Of a DNA stretch of 64,000 nt, positions 19,806-29,266 are shown piece by piece (positions within the stretch are counted from its first letter, which is position 1; every line of letters starts with the position of its first letter). Origin of the DNA: Thalassococcus_A lentus (lineage in GTDB: Bacteria > Pseudomonadota > Alphaproteobacteria > Rhodobacterales > Rhodobacteraceae); the NCBI RefSeq assembly GCF_028023555.1, contig NZ_JAQIOY010000001.1:310001-374000 (forward strand), given 5' to 3'. The notes below the pieces were generated by a model. The model saw only the letters and a list, made by a program, of their open reading frames with translations, searched no databases and was not told the origin of the DNA. The position numbers and the translations under genes were made by a program.

Positions 19806-20113
19806 GCAAAGAACGCCTCTTTGGATTGTTCAAAGCAGGCTGCAACGACATCCGACTTTACCGCTTGATCGTCGCCACCTTTCGCCCTTTGCTCTGCCTT
19901 TGCACATAGATCGGAAAGCTCTGAAAATCCCAGGTTTAAGGCTGCGCCTTTCAAAAAATGCATCTGTTCCTCGGACAGTTTGGCGTCGCCCTGGCATTGT
20001 GGGATCTGTTGAATTGCGCTGCCCACCTCGTCGAGGAACAGTTCCACAACTTCTTCGAAATCATCCGCACCGATTTCATCGCGCAGTTCAGAAACCCTTT
20101 GCCAGTCAATCAT
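19778..20113 (-). CDS. Histidine phosphotransfer (Hpt) domain protein
   Basis: A 111-residue single-domain phosphotransfer protein. I use the ATG at 20113, which starts MIDWQRVSELRDEIG and excludes an unrelated 31-residue extension. The Hpt motif HFLKGAALNLGF places the phosphorylatable histidine at residue 52, within a helical bundle. It is divergent from, and only ~150 bp away from, a REC-SpoIIE phosphatase gene, which is its likely partner; the upstream kinase is not in view. Confidence 0.85.
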   Translation of the reverse strand: MIDWQRVSELRDEIGADDFEEVVELFLDEVGSAIQQIPQCQGDAKLSEEQMHFLKGAALNLGFSELSDLCAKAEQRAKGGDDQAVKSDVVAACFEQSKEAFFAGFHVRFAA

Positions 20114-20264
20114 GGGGCGCCCTTTCGTTTTGGTGAAAGAGTGATGCGGGATGGTTAAGAACTTATGTCCGACCCCTGATGAACTACGCAGTATTTTAGC
20201 ATTCACACACTCTTAATTCCGATTCCACTAAATGGTCTGAACGAGACTTTTTGAGGCGATAAAA

Positions 20265-21536
20265 GTGAGTAACCCGTCCCCCATCTCAATCGGGCTGGAT
20301 GCGCAAACGGCGCAGACAAAAAGGGTTTTGATTGTTGACGATAGCCGTCTGCAGCTCAAAATCATGCGTTCGATTTTGATGAAGCAAGGCTATGAGGTTG
20401 TCGAGGCAGCCAGCGGCTCTGACGCCTTGGAAATCTGTAGATCGGATCCACCTGAATTGATCGTTTCGGATTGGATGATGCCCGGAATGGACGGGCTGGA
20501 GTTCTGTCGGCGGTTCCGGACCCTTCCGCATGAGGGGTATGTTTATTTTATTCTTCTGACCTCAAAGAGCGAAAAGGGCGATATCGCTGAGGGACTGGAT
20601 GCCGGTGCCGACGACTTTCTGACAAAGCCAGTCAATCCAGCAGAACTGCGGGCGCGGCTGAATGCTGGCGTTCGAATATTGTCGATGCAGCAAGAGCTGT
20701 CTGAAAAAAACAGACTGATATCCGAAGCTTTGAGCGAGCTGCAGGTTGTCCATGAGGCAATCGACAAAGACTTGCGACAAGCGCGCACAATTCAGCAATC
20801 TCTGGTGCCAGAGCGGAGCCGTGTTTTCGGAACGTCCCGGGTCAGTCTGTTGCTTGAACCATGCGGCCATGTCGGCGGCGATCTGGTGGGAATGTTTTCG
20901 CCAAGCGAAGGGCGTCTCGGACTCTACAGCATTGATGTGTCAGGCCATGGGATCACATCGGCCATGGTTACAGCACGGGTTGCCGGCTACATGTCCAGCA
21001 CCTTTGCGGATCAGAACATCGCTCTGCGCAAAGTCAGCGACGATTGCTACGACATGCGCCATCCTGAAAAAGTTGCGGTTATGTTGAACGATCGTTTGGC
21101 CGCTGATCCCGGCGTAGAAGAGTATCTGACCATGGCCTACGTGAACGCCGATCTTTCTTCGGGACATATGAATATGGTCCAGGCTGGACACTCTCCGCCC
21201 TTGGTTCTGCGCGCGGACGGTGCAGTGACCTTCTTCGGAGACGGGGGATTGCCAATCGGTTTGGTTGACGACGTCGATTACGATGGCCTTAGCTGTGATC
21301 TGTCATCTGGGGATCGCTTATTGCTCTATTCGGATGGCTTTACAGAGGCTGTCCTAAAATCCGGAAAAATGCTGGGCGAATCTGGATTGGCCGATCTGTT
21401 TCGAGCCGCCGCAAGACAAGGCGAGGGAACAGAGCTACTGGCTGACATGTTTTGGCGGCTGCGAGAAGCCATGGCCGACGGCGGAACGCTGGGTGATGAT
21501 GTTTCAGCCGCTCTTCTGGAATACGATGTTGTCTGA
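20265..21536 (+). CDS. Response regulator with SpoIIE/PP2C phosphatase output (RbaY-like)
   Basis: 423 residues starting at GTG. The N-terminal receiver domain (about 20-135) has the DD pair at 25-26, phosphoacceptor Asp69 in SDWMMPGMDG and Lys121. A helical linker (about 135-185) leads to a SpoIIE-type PP2C domain with GGDLVG, DVSGHG, LYSDGFTEA and GDDVSA metal motifs. Proteins like this (RsbU, and RbaY of Rhodobacter capsulatus) dephosphorylate an anti-anti-sigma factor in partner-switching. No anti-sigma pair is encoded nearby. Identity as RbaY is inferred. Confidence 0.85.
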   Translation: MSNPSPISIGLDAQTAQTKRVLIVDDSRLQLKIMRSILMKQGYEVVEAASGSDALEICRSDPPELIVSDWMMPGMDGLEFCRRFRTLPHEGYVYFILLTSKSEKGDIAEGLDAGADDFLTKPVNPAELRARLNAGVRILSMQQELSEKNRLISEALSELQVVHEAIDKDLRQARTIQQSLVPERSRVFGTSRVSLLLEPCGHVGGDLVGMFSPSEGRLGLYSIDVSGHGITSAMVTARVAGYMSSTFADQNIALRKVSDDCYDMRHPEKVAVMLNDRLAADPGVEEYLTMAYVNADLSSGHMNMVQAGHSPPLVLRADGAVTFFGDGGLPIGLVDDVDYDGLSCDLSSGDRLLLYSDGFTEAVLKSGKMLGESGLADLFRAAARQGEGTELLADMFWRLREAMADGGTLGDDVSAALLEYDVV

Positions 21537-21545
21537 AACACGTCT

Positions 21546-21986
21546 CTAACTCAGCACAAAACGCGCCACGAAGGCTCGATCCCCAGGATTACCCAAATGC
21601 GCAACGGCGACCTCTGGCGGCATCCAAAGTGCAAGGTGATCTGGCTCGGTTGGTGGCCCTAGCTGGCGGACAGGTCTGGCCGTGTAAATGATGCAGATTT
21701 TTTCGGCCCAGAGGTCGTATTCCGGCATATAGGTATAGCGCCGAAAGGCACCCAACCTGCGCGGGCAGGCGATGCGCCAGCCGGTCTCTTCGAAAACCTC
21801 TCGGTGCAGCGCTGCCAAAGGATGTTCACCGGGGTCTATCCCTCCGCCGGGCAGCTGCAATTCCTGTTGATCATCGTCCTGATAGGTCAAAAGCAACGCG
21901 TTTTTTTGGGGCAAAATCGCATAGGCGCCGGGTCTGACACGGTATCTTTTGCCCGGTTCTGGCGGGCTTCCTATGCGCTGGATCAT
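21546..21986 (-). CDS. Nudix hydrolase
   Basis: 146 residues from ATG 21986. The Nudix box GX5EX7REXXEEXGW is complete (GGGIDPGEHPLAALHREVFEETGW), so it should hydrolyse a nucleoside diphosphate linked to another moiety, with divalent metal. The substrate is unknown. The longer frame to 22076 would overlap the divergent hslO start, and a GGGGG sequence before 21986 supports the shorter form. Confidence 0.85.
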   Translation of the reverse strand: MIQRIGSPPEPGKRYRVRPGAYAILPQKNALLLTYQDDDQQELQLPGGGIDPGEHPLAALHREVFEETGWRIACPRRLGAFRRYTYMPEYDLWAEKICIIYTARPVRQLGPPTEPDHLALWMPPEVAVAHLGNPGDRAFVARFVLS

Positions 21987-22062
21987 ATCGCCCCCGTTGC
22001 GCTTGCCTTGATCGTCCCTATATGGCTGCGGTATGCCAGCCCCCGGCACATAAGGAAACCCC

Positions 22063-23046
22063 ATGAGCATCGGCACAAAACTCGCTTGGGACGATACAGT
22101 CCTGCCCTTTCAGCTTGATCAGGCGGATATCCGTGGTCGCATTGCGCGATTGGACGGTGTTTTGTCCGGCGTTCTAAAGCAACACGCCTATCCGGAGCCG
22201 GTCGAGGCCTTGATCGCGGAAATGGCGCTGTTGACCGCGCTGATCGGCCAGACGATCAAACTGCGCTGGAAGCTGTCGCTTCAGGTGCAGACAAAAGGTG
22301 CGGTGCGCATGATTGCGACGGACTATTATGGGCCGAACGAAAAGGGTGAACCGGCTCGGATCCGGGCATACGCCAGTTTTGATCAAGATCGCATCACTGA
22401 CCAGGACCCCTTTACCCAGCTTGGCGAAGGGTATTTCGCGATCCTGATCGATCAGGGTGAAGGCATGCAGCCCTATCAGGGAATTACGCCGATTGCAGGC
22501 AATTCCCTGTCTGATTGCGCGTCCGCCTATTTCGCGCAGTCCGAACAGTTGCCAACCAGTTTTGCACTCTCCTATGGCCGTTCCACTGAGGCTGGCGGGC
22601 AAGAGCACTGGCGCGCGGGCGGCATCATGCTTCAGCATATGCCCAAGGCGTCGCCCTTTGCCGAAGGTGCCAGTGGCGAAGAAGGGCTGTTGCAGGAGGC
22701 TGATCTGGTTCACGGTGAAGAAGGTGAGAATTGGAGCCGTGTGAATTTTCACCTCGATACGGTTGAAGATCTCGAATTGATTGGACCCAGTGTATCGCCC
22801 GACCAATTGCTGGTTCGACTGTTCCACGAAGAGTCGCCGCGGGTGTTTGGGGCCCAGTCCATTCGGTTTGGCTGTACCTGTTCAGAAGATCGGGTGCGTC
22901 AAAGCCTGTCGATCTATTCTGCAAAGGACATCGAGAAGATGACCAACGAAGACGGTCGAGTAACGGCGGATTGCCAGTTTTGTGGAGCACATTACGATTT
23001 GGATCCAACAACCGTTGGATTCGAGGCAGGCAATGACAGCCCCTGA
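22063..23046 (+). CDS. hslO: Redox-regulated chaperone Hsp33 (HslO)
   Basis: Holdase chaperone activated by oxidation and unfolding. The 327-residue protein ends with the zinc-binding redox switch: CxC at C271/C273 and CxxC at C304/C307. These reduce to a zinc site and form disulfides under bleach or peroxide stress in characterised Hsp33. Its 3' end overlaps the next Nudix gene by 14 bp. Confidence 0.95.
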   Translation: MSIGTKLAWDDTVLPFQLDQADIRGRIARLDGVLSGVLKQHAYPEPVEALIAEMALLTALIGQTIKLRWKLSLQVQTKGAVRMIATDYYGPNEKGEPARIRAYASFDQDRITDQDPFTQLGEGYFAILIDQGEGMQPYQGITPIAGNSLSDCASAYFAQSEQLPTSFALSYGRSTEAGGQEHWRAGGIMLQHMPKASPFAEGASGEEGLLQEADLVHGEEGENWSRVNFHLDTVEDLELIGPSVSPDQLLVRLFHEESPRVFGAQSIRFGCTCSEDRVRQSLSIYSAKDIEKMTNEDGRVTADCQFCGAHYDLDPTTVGFEAGNDSP

Positions 23047-23635
23047 TCAGGAACGGGCGCTCAGACGCGCGCTTGCGTGTAAGAGCGGCCCTTCTACAGA
23101 TTTTGATCTGAACCCTCAGGTTGAATTGCCAGAAGGGCGCAAGTTGCGTGCTGCCGGTGTTCTTGCCGCGTTTCAAAAAAGTGATCACGGACTCGAACTG
23201 GTTTTGACGAAACGATCATCGCGGTTGAAACACCACCCGGGCCAGATTGCCTTTCCCGGCGGCAAGCAAGACGAAGGTGATCGTGATCCGGTAGCGGCGG
23301 CACTTCGGGAGGCTCAGGAAGAAGTCGGGCTTGCCCCGGATACAGTTGATGTCCTGGGCACGCTTCCCACGCATGAGACTGTGACTGGTTTTCTGGTGAC
23401 GCCGGTATTGGGCATAATCAGAGACACATTTGCACCCATCCCCGAACCTGGTGAAGTGGACGAAGTGTTTACTGCACCGTTTTCTCATGTGACAGATCCG
23501 GCCCGTTTCAGGATCGAAGGCAGGCGGTGGCGCGGGCAGCGCAGATTGTACTACACCGCGCCGCTTGGGCCCTATTATATCTGGGGCGCAACGGCCCGAA
23601 TTCTGCGCGGTTTGGCGGAGCGTATGAACCGATGA
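23033..23635 (+). CDS. Nudix hydrolase, CoA pyrophosphatase-like
   Basis: 200 residues from ATG 23033. It has the Nudix box GGKQDEGDRDPVAAALREAQEEVGL. Upstream, LTKRSSRLKHHPGQIAFPGG matches the UPF0035/NudL signature typical of CoA-diphosphatase-type Nudix proteins. It sits in an overlapping run hslO-nudix-cca, with an ATGA overlap to the next gene. Confidence 0.88.
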   Translation: MTAPDQERALRRALACKSGPSTDFDLNPQVELPEGRKLRAAGVLAAFQKSDHGLELVLTKRSSRLKHHPGQIAFPGGKQDEGDRDPVAAALREAQEEVGLAPDTVDVLGTLPTHETVTGFLVTPVLGIIRDTFAPIPEPGEVDEVFTAPFSHVTDPARFRIEGRRWRGQRRLYYTAPLGPYYIWGATARILRGLAERMNR

Positions 23636-24807
23636 CTGGTGTATCCGGTGAATGGCTGACCAATCCCAAGACCCAGCATGTTCTGGGCATGCTCGAGGCT
23701 GGGGGCTATGAGGCCTACGTGGTTGGGGGTTGTGTCCGAAACGCACTGTTGGACGTTCCTGTCACTGATGTTGATATCTCTACAAATGCAAAACCCGACG
23801 CGGTGATCGCCTTGGCCGAAGCTGACGGTTTGCGATCGATTCCTACCGGGATCGATCATGGCACGGTCACTGTCTTGATCGATGATGAGCCTTTCGAAAT
23901 CACGACGTTTCGGGCAGACGTCGAAACAGATGGTCGTCGTGCCGTCGTGCGATTTGCCGAAACACTGGAACAGGATGCTGTGCGCCGTGATTTCACGATG
24001 AATGCGCTTTACGCAGATCGGTGCGGCAAGCTTTTCGATCCGCTTGGTGGGTTGCCCGATCTGAAACAGCGTCTGTTCCGATTCATTGAGAATGCAGAAA
24101 CGCGTATCCAAGAAGACTATTTGCGAACTCTGCGTTACTTTCGGTTTTCCGCTTGGTATGGCGATCCCGACGCCGGAATGGATCCCGATGCTCTGGCGGC
24201 CATAGCTGACAACCTCGAGGGCCTCGATACTCTCTCACGCGAAAGAGTTGGGTCAGAGGTACGCAAATTGCTGGCGGCACCTGACCCGGTCATGGCGGTT
24301 TCAGTGATGGATCAAACCGGAGTGCTGCAACGTGTCCTTCCGGGTGCCTGTGTGCGGCCCCTTGGTCCGCTGACCGTACATGAACGGACTCTTGGTTTGA
24401 TGCCAGATCCCCTGCGCCGCTTGGCCTCGATCGGGTTTTGGGATGGGGCTGCGCTTCGGTTCTCAAAGGCTCAGACTTCGAAACTTGGGCTGTATCAGAG
24501 ACTGATTGAATCCAGCCAGGGACTGGCTGAAATCGCTTGGCGTGACGGGTCTGATACTGCATTTGACATTGCTGCTTTGCGGGCGGCCATGTTCGAAAGC
24601 CCGCTGGATCCCGCGACGGCTGCGCATATAGCTGAGGGGTCACAGGCTTGTTTCCCGGTTTCGTCTGCAGATTTGAAAGATGATTTTCAAGGTCCAGCGC
24701 TGGGCGCGCGTTTGCGTGCGCTTCGGGCCGCGTGGATCGCGTCGGGATTTGCGATGACCAAGGCGGAATTGCTGGCCTTGCCAGCGCAACCAGACAGCGA
24801 GGGGTGA
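23632..24807 (+). CDS. CCA tRNA nucleotidyltransferase / poly(A) polymerase family protein
   Basis: Class II nucleotidyltransferase, 391 residues from ATG 23632. The head domain has GGCVRNALL followed by the metal-binding DVDISTNA; then RRDFTMNALYAD and the neck EDYLRTLRYFRFSAWYG are visible. CCA addition to tRNA is the most likely role in alphaproteobacteria, which usually carry a single such enzyme. Poly(A) polymerase activity cannot be excluded from sequence. Confidence 0.9.
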   Translation: MTGVSGEWLTNPKTQHVLGMLEAGGYEAYVVGGCVRNALLDVPVTDVDISTNAKPDAVIALAEADGLRSIPTGIDHGTVTVLIDDEPFEITTFRADVETDGRRAVVRFAETLEQDAVRRDFTMNALYADRCGKLFDPLGGLPDLKQRLFRFIENAETRIQEDYLRTLRYFRFSAWYGDPDAGMDPDALAAIADNLEGLDTLSRERVGSEVRKLLAAPDPVMAVSVMDQTGVLQRVLPGACVRPLGPLTVHERTLGLMPDPLRRLASIGFWDGAALRFSKAQTSKLGLYQRLIESSQGLAEIAWRDGSDTAFDIAALRAAMFESPLDPATAAHIAEGSQACFPVSSADLKDDFQGPALGARLRALRAAWIASGFAMTKAELLALPAQPDSEG

Positions 24808-24858
24808 CAGGCGGTCATATCTGAGCTATGACGTCTGCATTCATTCGGAGGATAGCGC

Positions 24859-24894
24859 ATGTATCGTGACAGGACCCTAATCAGCTTTAACTAA
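24859..24894 (+). CDS. Possible 11-codon leader ORF
   Basis: ATG at 24859 is preceded at 7 bp by a perfect GGAGG, and the frame encodes MYRDRTLISFN before TAA. It lies in the short gap between the CCA-adding enzyme gene and the ABC exporter operon. It could be a leader peptide, the remnant of a decayed gene, or chance; there is no comparative evidence here. Confidence 0.3.
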   Translation: MYRDRTLISFN

Positions 24895-24971
24895 GGCTGC
24901 CCTGCGCGCGCGGTGGCCGAGTTGTCCCGCTTTTCCATGCACTATTTGCTCGTTTTTCCCGGAGCTTCCGA

Positions 24972-26816
24972 ATGTTTCGCTTTTTTGAAAATCTTGTAGA
25001 CCCTTATTGCGACTATCCCCAAGTGGATCGTCCTCCAACGCGTCTTTGGCCGTTTATGAACGACTATGCGCGCCCGTTTCGATCGATATTTGTGGTTGCG
25101 GCGTTTCTGTCGCTTGTGACCGCTGCGGTCGAAATCGCTTTGATCCGAATAATGGGCTGGGTGGTCGATATTTTGGCAGGTGATCCTGCACAGGTCTGGG
25201 CGGATCACGGCAATACGCTTATCTGGCTTGCTGTTTTTGTTTTGCTGGTTCGTCCGCTTTTGCAGGGCATCGATGTCATGGTCCTGAACAACGGGATCAT
25301 GCCGAACTTTGGCACATTGATCCGCTGGCGCGCGCATCGTCATGTTCTGCGGCAATCGGTTGGCTGGTTCGAAAATGACTTCGCAGGACGAATTGCCAAC
25401 CGGATAATGCAAACGCCGCCTGCGGCCGGAGAGGCGGTGTTTCAGGTTTTCGATGCGCTGACCTACGCTGCGGCCTATGTGGTCGGAGCGCTGATCGTGC
25501 TGGGCGGCGCCGATCCCAGATTGATGATCCCCTTGGCGGCCTGGTTGGTGCTGTATGGTCTGCTGATGCGCTGGACGATCAGGCGTGTTGGCCCCGCGTC
25601 CGAAGCTGCATCAGATGCACGATCGGAAGTCACTGGGCGTGTTGTCGACGCCTATACAAACATTCACAGCGTCAAGATGTTTGCGCATCACGACAATGAA
25701 ATGGCCTACGCCAAAGAGGCAATCGACAAGACTCGCAGCACATTCATGCGTGAAATGAGAATTTACACGGTGATGGACATCTCGCTGGTGTTCCTCAACG
25801 GCCTGTTGATCGTTGGCGTGGTGGGCTGGGCAATAGCCCTGTGGATGAGTGGCGCAGCCAGTGCTGGTATTGTGGCCGCCGCTGCTGCCTTGACGCTTCG
25901 GCTGAATGCAATGACGGGCTGGATTATGTGGGCCCTGACCTCGTTCTTTCGCCAACTTGGCGTTGTCGCCGAAGGCATGGAAACCATCGCACAGCCGATC
26001 ACGTTGCTTGATGCGCCAGATGCAAAACCATTAAGCCTCGAACACGGAAAGATAGAGATACAGTCTCTAACACACCATTATGGACGCAAATCTGGTGGGC
26101 TTGAGAGCCTTGATCTGACTATTCAACCGGGTGAAAAAATAGGTTTGGTCGGCCGGTCCGGTGCTGGGAAGACTACGTTGGTCAAGCTTCTGCTGCGTTT
26201 CTATGACGCTGAACAGGGCAAGATCCTGATTGATGGTCAGGACATCCAGTCCGTAACGCAGGACAGCCTGCGCCTGAATATCGGGATGGTTCAGCAAGAG
26301 TCCTCTTTGTTGCACCGGTCGGTTCGGGACAACCTTCTCTACGGACGGCCGGACGCAACTGAAGAAGAGATGATCGCCGCTGCCAAACAGGCGCAGGCGC
26401 ATGACTTTATTCTAGATCTGCAGGATCCACAGGGTCGCATGGGCTATGATGCGCAGGTGGGCGAACGCGGTGTCAAATTGTCAGGCGGGCAGCGCCAAAG
26501 GGTGACTTTGGCCCGGGTCATCCTCAAGAACGCGCCCATCTTGCTGTTGGACGAAGCGACGAGCGCGTTGGACTCTGAAGTAGAAGCCGCCATTCAGGAT
26601 ACGTTGTATGGCATGATGCAAGGCAAGACGGTCATCGCGATTGCACATCGGCTTTCAACCATCGCGCAGATGGATCGCATTCTCGTGCTTGATCAAGGCA
26701 GGATTGTTGAACAAGGCAATCATGACGCGCTTTTGAAGCGCGGAGGCCTATATGCTCAGTTCTGGGCACGACAAAGTGGCGGCTTTATTGATCCGGATAT
26801 GCGGGCAGAAAAATGA
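24972..26816 (+). CDS. ABC exporter half-transporter (membrane + ATPase)
   Basis: 614-residue fused half-transporter: about six membrane segments (residues ~30-330) and a C-terminal ATPase with Walker A GRSGAGKTT, signature LSGGQ and Walker B ILLLDEATSALD. All catalytic motifs are intact. The ATG follows CCCGGAGCTTCCGA. It overlaps the next exporter gene by 4 bp, so the two probably form a heterodimer. Substrate unknown; multidrug or lipid export are possible. Confidence 0.9.
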   Translation: MFRFFENLVDPYCDYPQVDRPPTRLWPFMNDYARPFRSIFVVAAFLSLVTAAVEIALIRIMGWVVDILAGDPAQVWADHGNTLIWLAVFVLLVRPLLQGIDVMVLNNGIMPNFGTLIRWRAHRHVLRQSVGWFENDFAGRIANRIMQTPPAAGEAVFQVFDALTYAAAYVVGALIVLGGADPRLMIPLAAWLVLYGLLMRWTIRRVGPASEAASDARSEVTGRVVDAYTNIHSVKMFAHHDNEMAYAKEAIDKTRSTFMREMRIYTVMDISLVFLNGLLIVGVVGWAIALWMSGAASAGIVAAAAALTLRLNAMTGWIMWALTSFFRQLGVVAEGMETIAQPITLLDAPDAKPLSLEHGKIEIQSLTHHYGRKSGGLESLDLTIQPGEKIGLVGRSGAGKTTLVKLLLRFYDAEQGKILIDGQDIQSVTQDSLRLNIGMVQQESSLLHRSVRDNLLYGRPDATEEEMIAAAKQAQAHDFILDLQDPQGRMGYDAQVGERGVKLSGGQRQRVTLARVILKNAPILLLDEATSALDSEVEAAIQDTLYGMMQGKTVIAIAHRLSTIAQMDRILVLDQGRIVEQGNHDALLKRGGLYAQFWARQSGGFIDPDMRAEK

Positions 26817-28648
26817 ACCTTTTTCGAATTGATCCATTCCAGCCCGCAGATGGCCCACCCCCAAACCGGCTAACCGGGTTTTTCGCTTGGGCACTCAAGG
26901 GCAGTTGGCCTGTTATCCTTCTGGCCGGGACATTCTCGGTCATTGCCGGGGTAGGCGAAGTGTTTGCCGCAATCTTGTTGGGCTGGGTTGTTGATGCCGC
27001 GCTCGATTCCGATGCCGCAACAGTCTTTTCAGATCACACTGGGCTTTTGACCGTCTCATTGTTGTTCTTTGTTGTGTTCCGGCCTGGCCTTTTGGGTTTG
27101 TCCGCGTACAGCCAGTCGATCCTTATGCAGCCGAACGTCATGAATTTGGTTCTGTCGCGTGTGCACAGATACACGTTGGGCCAGTCAGTCACGTTTTTTG
27201 ACGATGATTTTGCTGGCCGAATTGCGCAGAAAGAAATGCAGACCGCACGCGCGTTGAACGATGTTGTGGTCGAAATCATTCACACGGTTCTTTTCGCTCT
27301 GGCCTCGGTTATTGGGGCGATCCTTTTGCTGGGGACTGTGGACTGGCGCATTGCGGCCGGTTTGTTGGTTTGGTTGGTAGGATATGCCTTTCTGATCCGT
27401 TTCTTCATGCCCAAGGTTCGCCAGCGATCAAAGGCCCGTGCCTCAGCGCGGGCGATGGTGACAGGACAGGTGGTCGATACGGTAACAAACATCAAAACCG
27501 TAAAGCTGTTTGCACATGCCGAACACGAAGACCGTGCCGCGCTGGAAGCCATGGGTACCTATCGAGACAGATTCCTTGAATTCAGCTGGGTTAGTGTCTC
27601 ATTTCGGTTCTGGCTCATGGCTTTGGCCGGGATCCTGCCGGTTCTGCTTGTTGGCGGCGCACTGTGGTATTGGTCGCTTGGGTTCATCACTGCTGGTGAT
27701 ATTGCCGCAACTGGCGCTGTCAGTCTCAGGCTGGCACAGATGACGGGTTGGGTCAGTTTCACGCTGATGGGACTTTACGCCAATTTGGGCGAAGTCGAGG
27801 ACGGTATGCGGACTTTGACGCCGGCTCACACTCTTGTTGATGCAAAAGACGCGCCAGACCTGTCTGTTGAGCAAGGCGAGATTTCTTTTGACGATGTTGG
27901 TTTCGCTTATGGCCGCGATGTGGGTGGTGTTGAGGGGCTCGATCTGACGATCAAGCCGGGTGAGAAACTGGGCATTGTCGGCGCGTCGGGCGCAGGGAAA
28001 TCCACATTGGTTGCGCTCGTCCTTCGCCTCTATGATGCCGAGCGCGGCAAGGTGGAAATTGATGGCCAGAACGTAAGCACGGTTACGCAGGAAAGTCTGC
28101 GCCGGCAGATCGGCATGGTCACTCAGGAAACGGCGATGTTCAATCGTTCGGCCATGGACAACATTCGCTATGGCCGTCCAGACGCCAGTGACGAAGAAGT
28201 CTTCGAAGCGGCCCGCAAAGCCGAGGCTCACGAGTTTATCCAAAGCCTTCAGGATCATGCTGGCAGAAAAGGTTACGCTGCCCATCTTGGGGAGCGCGGT
28301 GTCAAATTGTCTGGCGGTCAGCGCCAGAGAATTGCGTTGGCGCGCGCAATCCTGAAAGACGCACCAATTCTTGTGCTGGATGAGGCAACGTCTGCGCTGG
28401 ATTCCGAAGTTGAGGCAAGCATTCAGGATGCGTTGCAGCGTGTCATGGAGGGCAAGACCGTTTTGGCCATTGCGCATCGGCTTTCGACAATTTCCAGCAT
28501 GGACCGCATCATCGTACTTGAAAAAGGCCAGATCGTCGAAGCCGGAACACATGATGCGCTTTTGGAACAGGCTGGTTTGTATGCGCGCTATTGGGACCGG
28601 CAATCTGGGGGTTTCCTTGGCGCGGATGACCAGCAAGCTGCAGAATGA
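26813..28648 (+). CDS. ABC exporter half-transporter, second subunit
   Basis: 611-residue paralogue of the preceding gene with the same architecture: membrane part (~30-330) and ATPase with Walker A GASGAGKST, LSGGQ and LVLDEATSALD. Because both ATPase domains look canonical, neither half appears degenerate. The ATG overlaps the previous stop and the end overlaps the next P-loop gene, so three genes are coupled. Confidence 0.9.
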   Translation: MNLFRIDPFQPADGPPPNRLTGFFAWALKGSWPVILLAGTFSVIAGVGEVFAAILLGWVVDAALDSDAATVFSDHTGLLTVSLLFFVVFRPGLLGLSAYSQSILMQPNVMNLVLSRVHRYTLGQSVTFFDDDFAGRIAQKEMQTARALNDVVVEIIHTVLFALASVIGAILLLGTVDWRIAAGLLVWLVGYAFLIRFFMPKVRQRSKARASARAMVTGQVVDTVTNIKTVKLFAHAEHEDRAALEAMGTYRDRFLEFSWVSVSFRFWLMALAGILPVLLVGGALWYWSLGFITAGDIAATGAVSLRLAQMTGWVSFTLMGLYANLGEVEDGMRTLTPAHTLVDAKDAPDLSVEQGEISFDDVGFAYGRDVGGVEGLDLTIKPGEKLGIVGASGAGKSTLVALVLRLYDAERGKVEIDGQNVSTVTQESLRRQIGMVTQETAMFNRSAMDNIRYGRPDASDEEVFEAARKAEAHEFIQSLQDHAGRKGYAAHLGERGVKLSGGQRQRIALARAILKDAPILVLDEATSALDSEVEASIQDALQRVMEGKTVLAIAHRLSTISSMDRIIVLEKGQIVEAGTHDALLEQAGLYARYWDRQSGGFLGADDQQAAE

Positions 28649-29193
28649 AACGTGTCATGATTTTGGGGCAACCGGGCTCTGGTAAATCAACACTCGCTGT
28701 CTGGCTCGGGCAACTGACGGGCCTACCCGTGGTGCATATAGACCGCATTCATCACATGCCGGGGTGGGTCGAGCGGCCAAAGCCGGAAAAGATCGTTCTT
28801 GCCATGGCTGAACAGGCCAAGGATCGATGGATCATGGAAGGCGGATTGTCTGCCACTTATCCGAACAGGATGGACCGGGCAGACACGATTATTTGGCTCG
28901 ATCTGCCTTTGGGGCTCAGAGTACGCCGGGTGGTTTGGCGAACTTTGCGGTTCTATGGCACGACCCGACCAGACATGCAGGATGATTGCCCCGAAGGCTT
29001 TCACTGGGATTTTTTCAAATGGATCTGGGACACAAGGCGCACAGGGCGCCAAGGTCCTGCGCGGGTGCTTGCCTCTGCTGGTCCTGAAAAGGCTCTATTT
29101 CACCTCAAGTCACCCAAAGATGTCAGGAACTTTCAATTCAGAATAAAGACGGAATTTGATCCTTTGCATTCCACGCGGGATTCAACCACTTGA
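28645..29193 (+). CDS. P-loop kinase-like protein (DNA topology modulation/FlaR type)
   Basis: 182 residues with Walker A GQPGSGKST at residues 8-16 and an adenylate/shikimate kinase-like fold: HIDRIHHMPGW, EGGLSATYPNRMDRAD and a DLPLGLRVRR lid-like region. Such proteins are often annotated as topology modulation protein, but their real phosphate acceptor is unknown. It is translated by overlap with the exporter genes. Confidence 0.75.
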   Translation: MKRVMILGQPGSGKSTLAVWLGQLTGLPVVHIDRIHHMPGWVERPKPEKIVLAMAEQAKDRWIMEGGLSATYPNRMDRADTIIWLDLPLGLRVRRVVWRTLRFYGTTRPDMQDDCPEGFHWDFFKWIWDTRRTGRQGPARVLASAGPEKALFHLKSPKDVRNFQFRIKTEFDPLHSTRDSTT

Positions 29194-29266
29194 CGAAGTT
29201 ATGCAGCCTTGGGATTGCGTAGCCTAGCAAAGCGGTGCGCAAGGCAGACAGAAAGCAGATGGGCAA

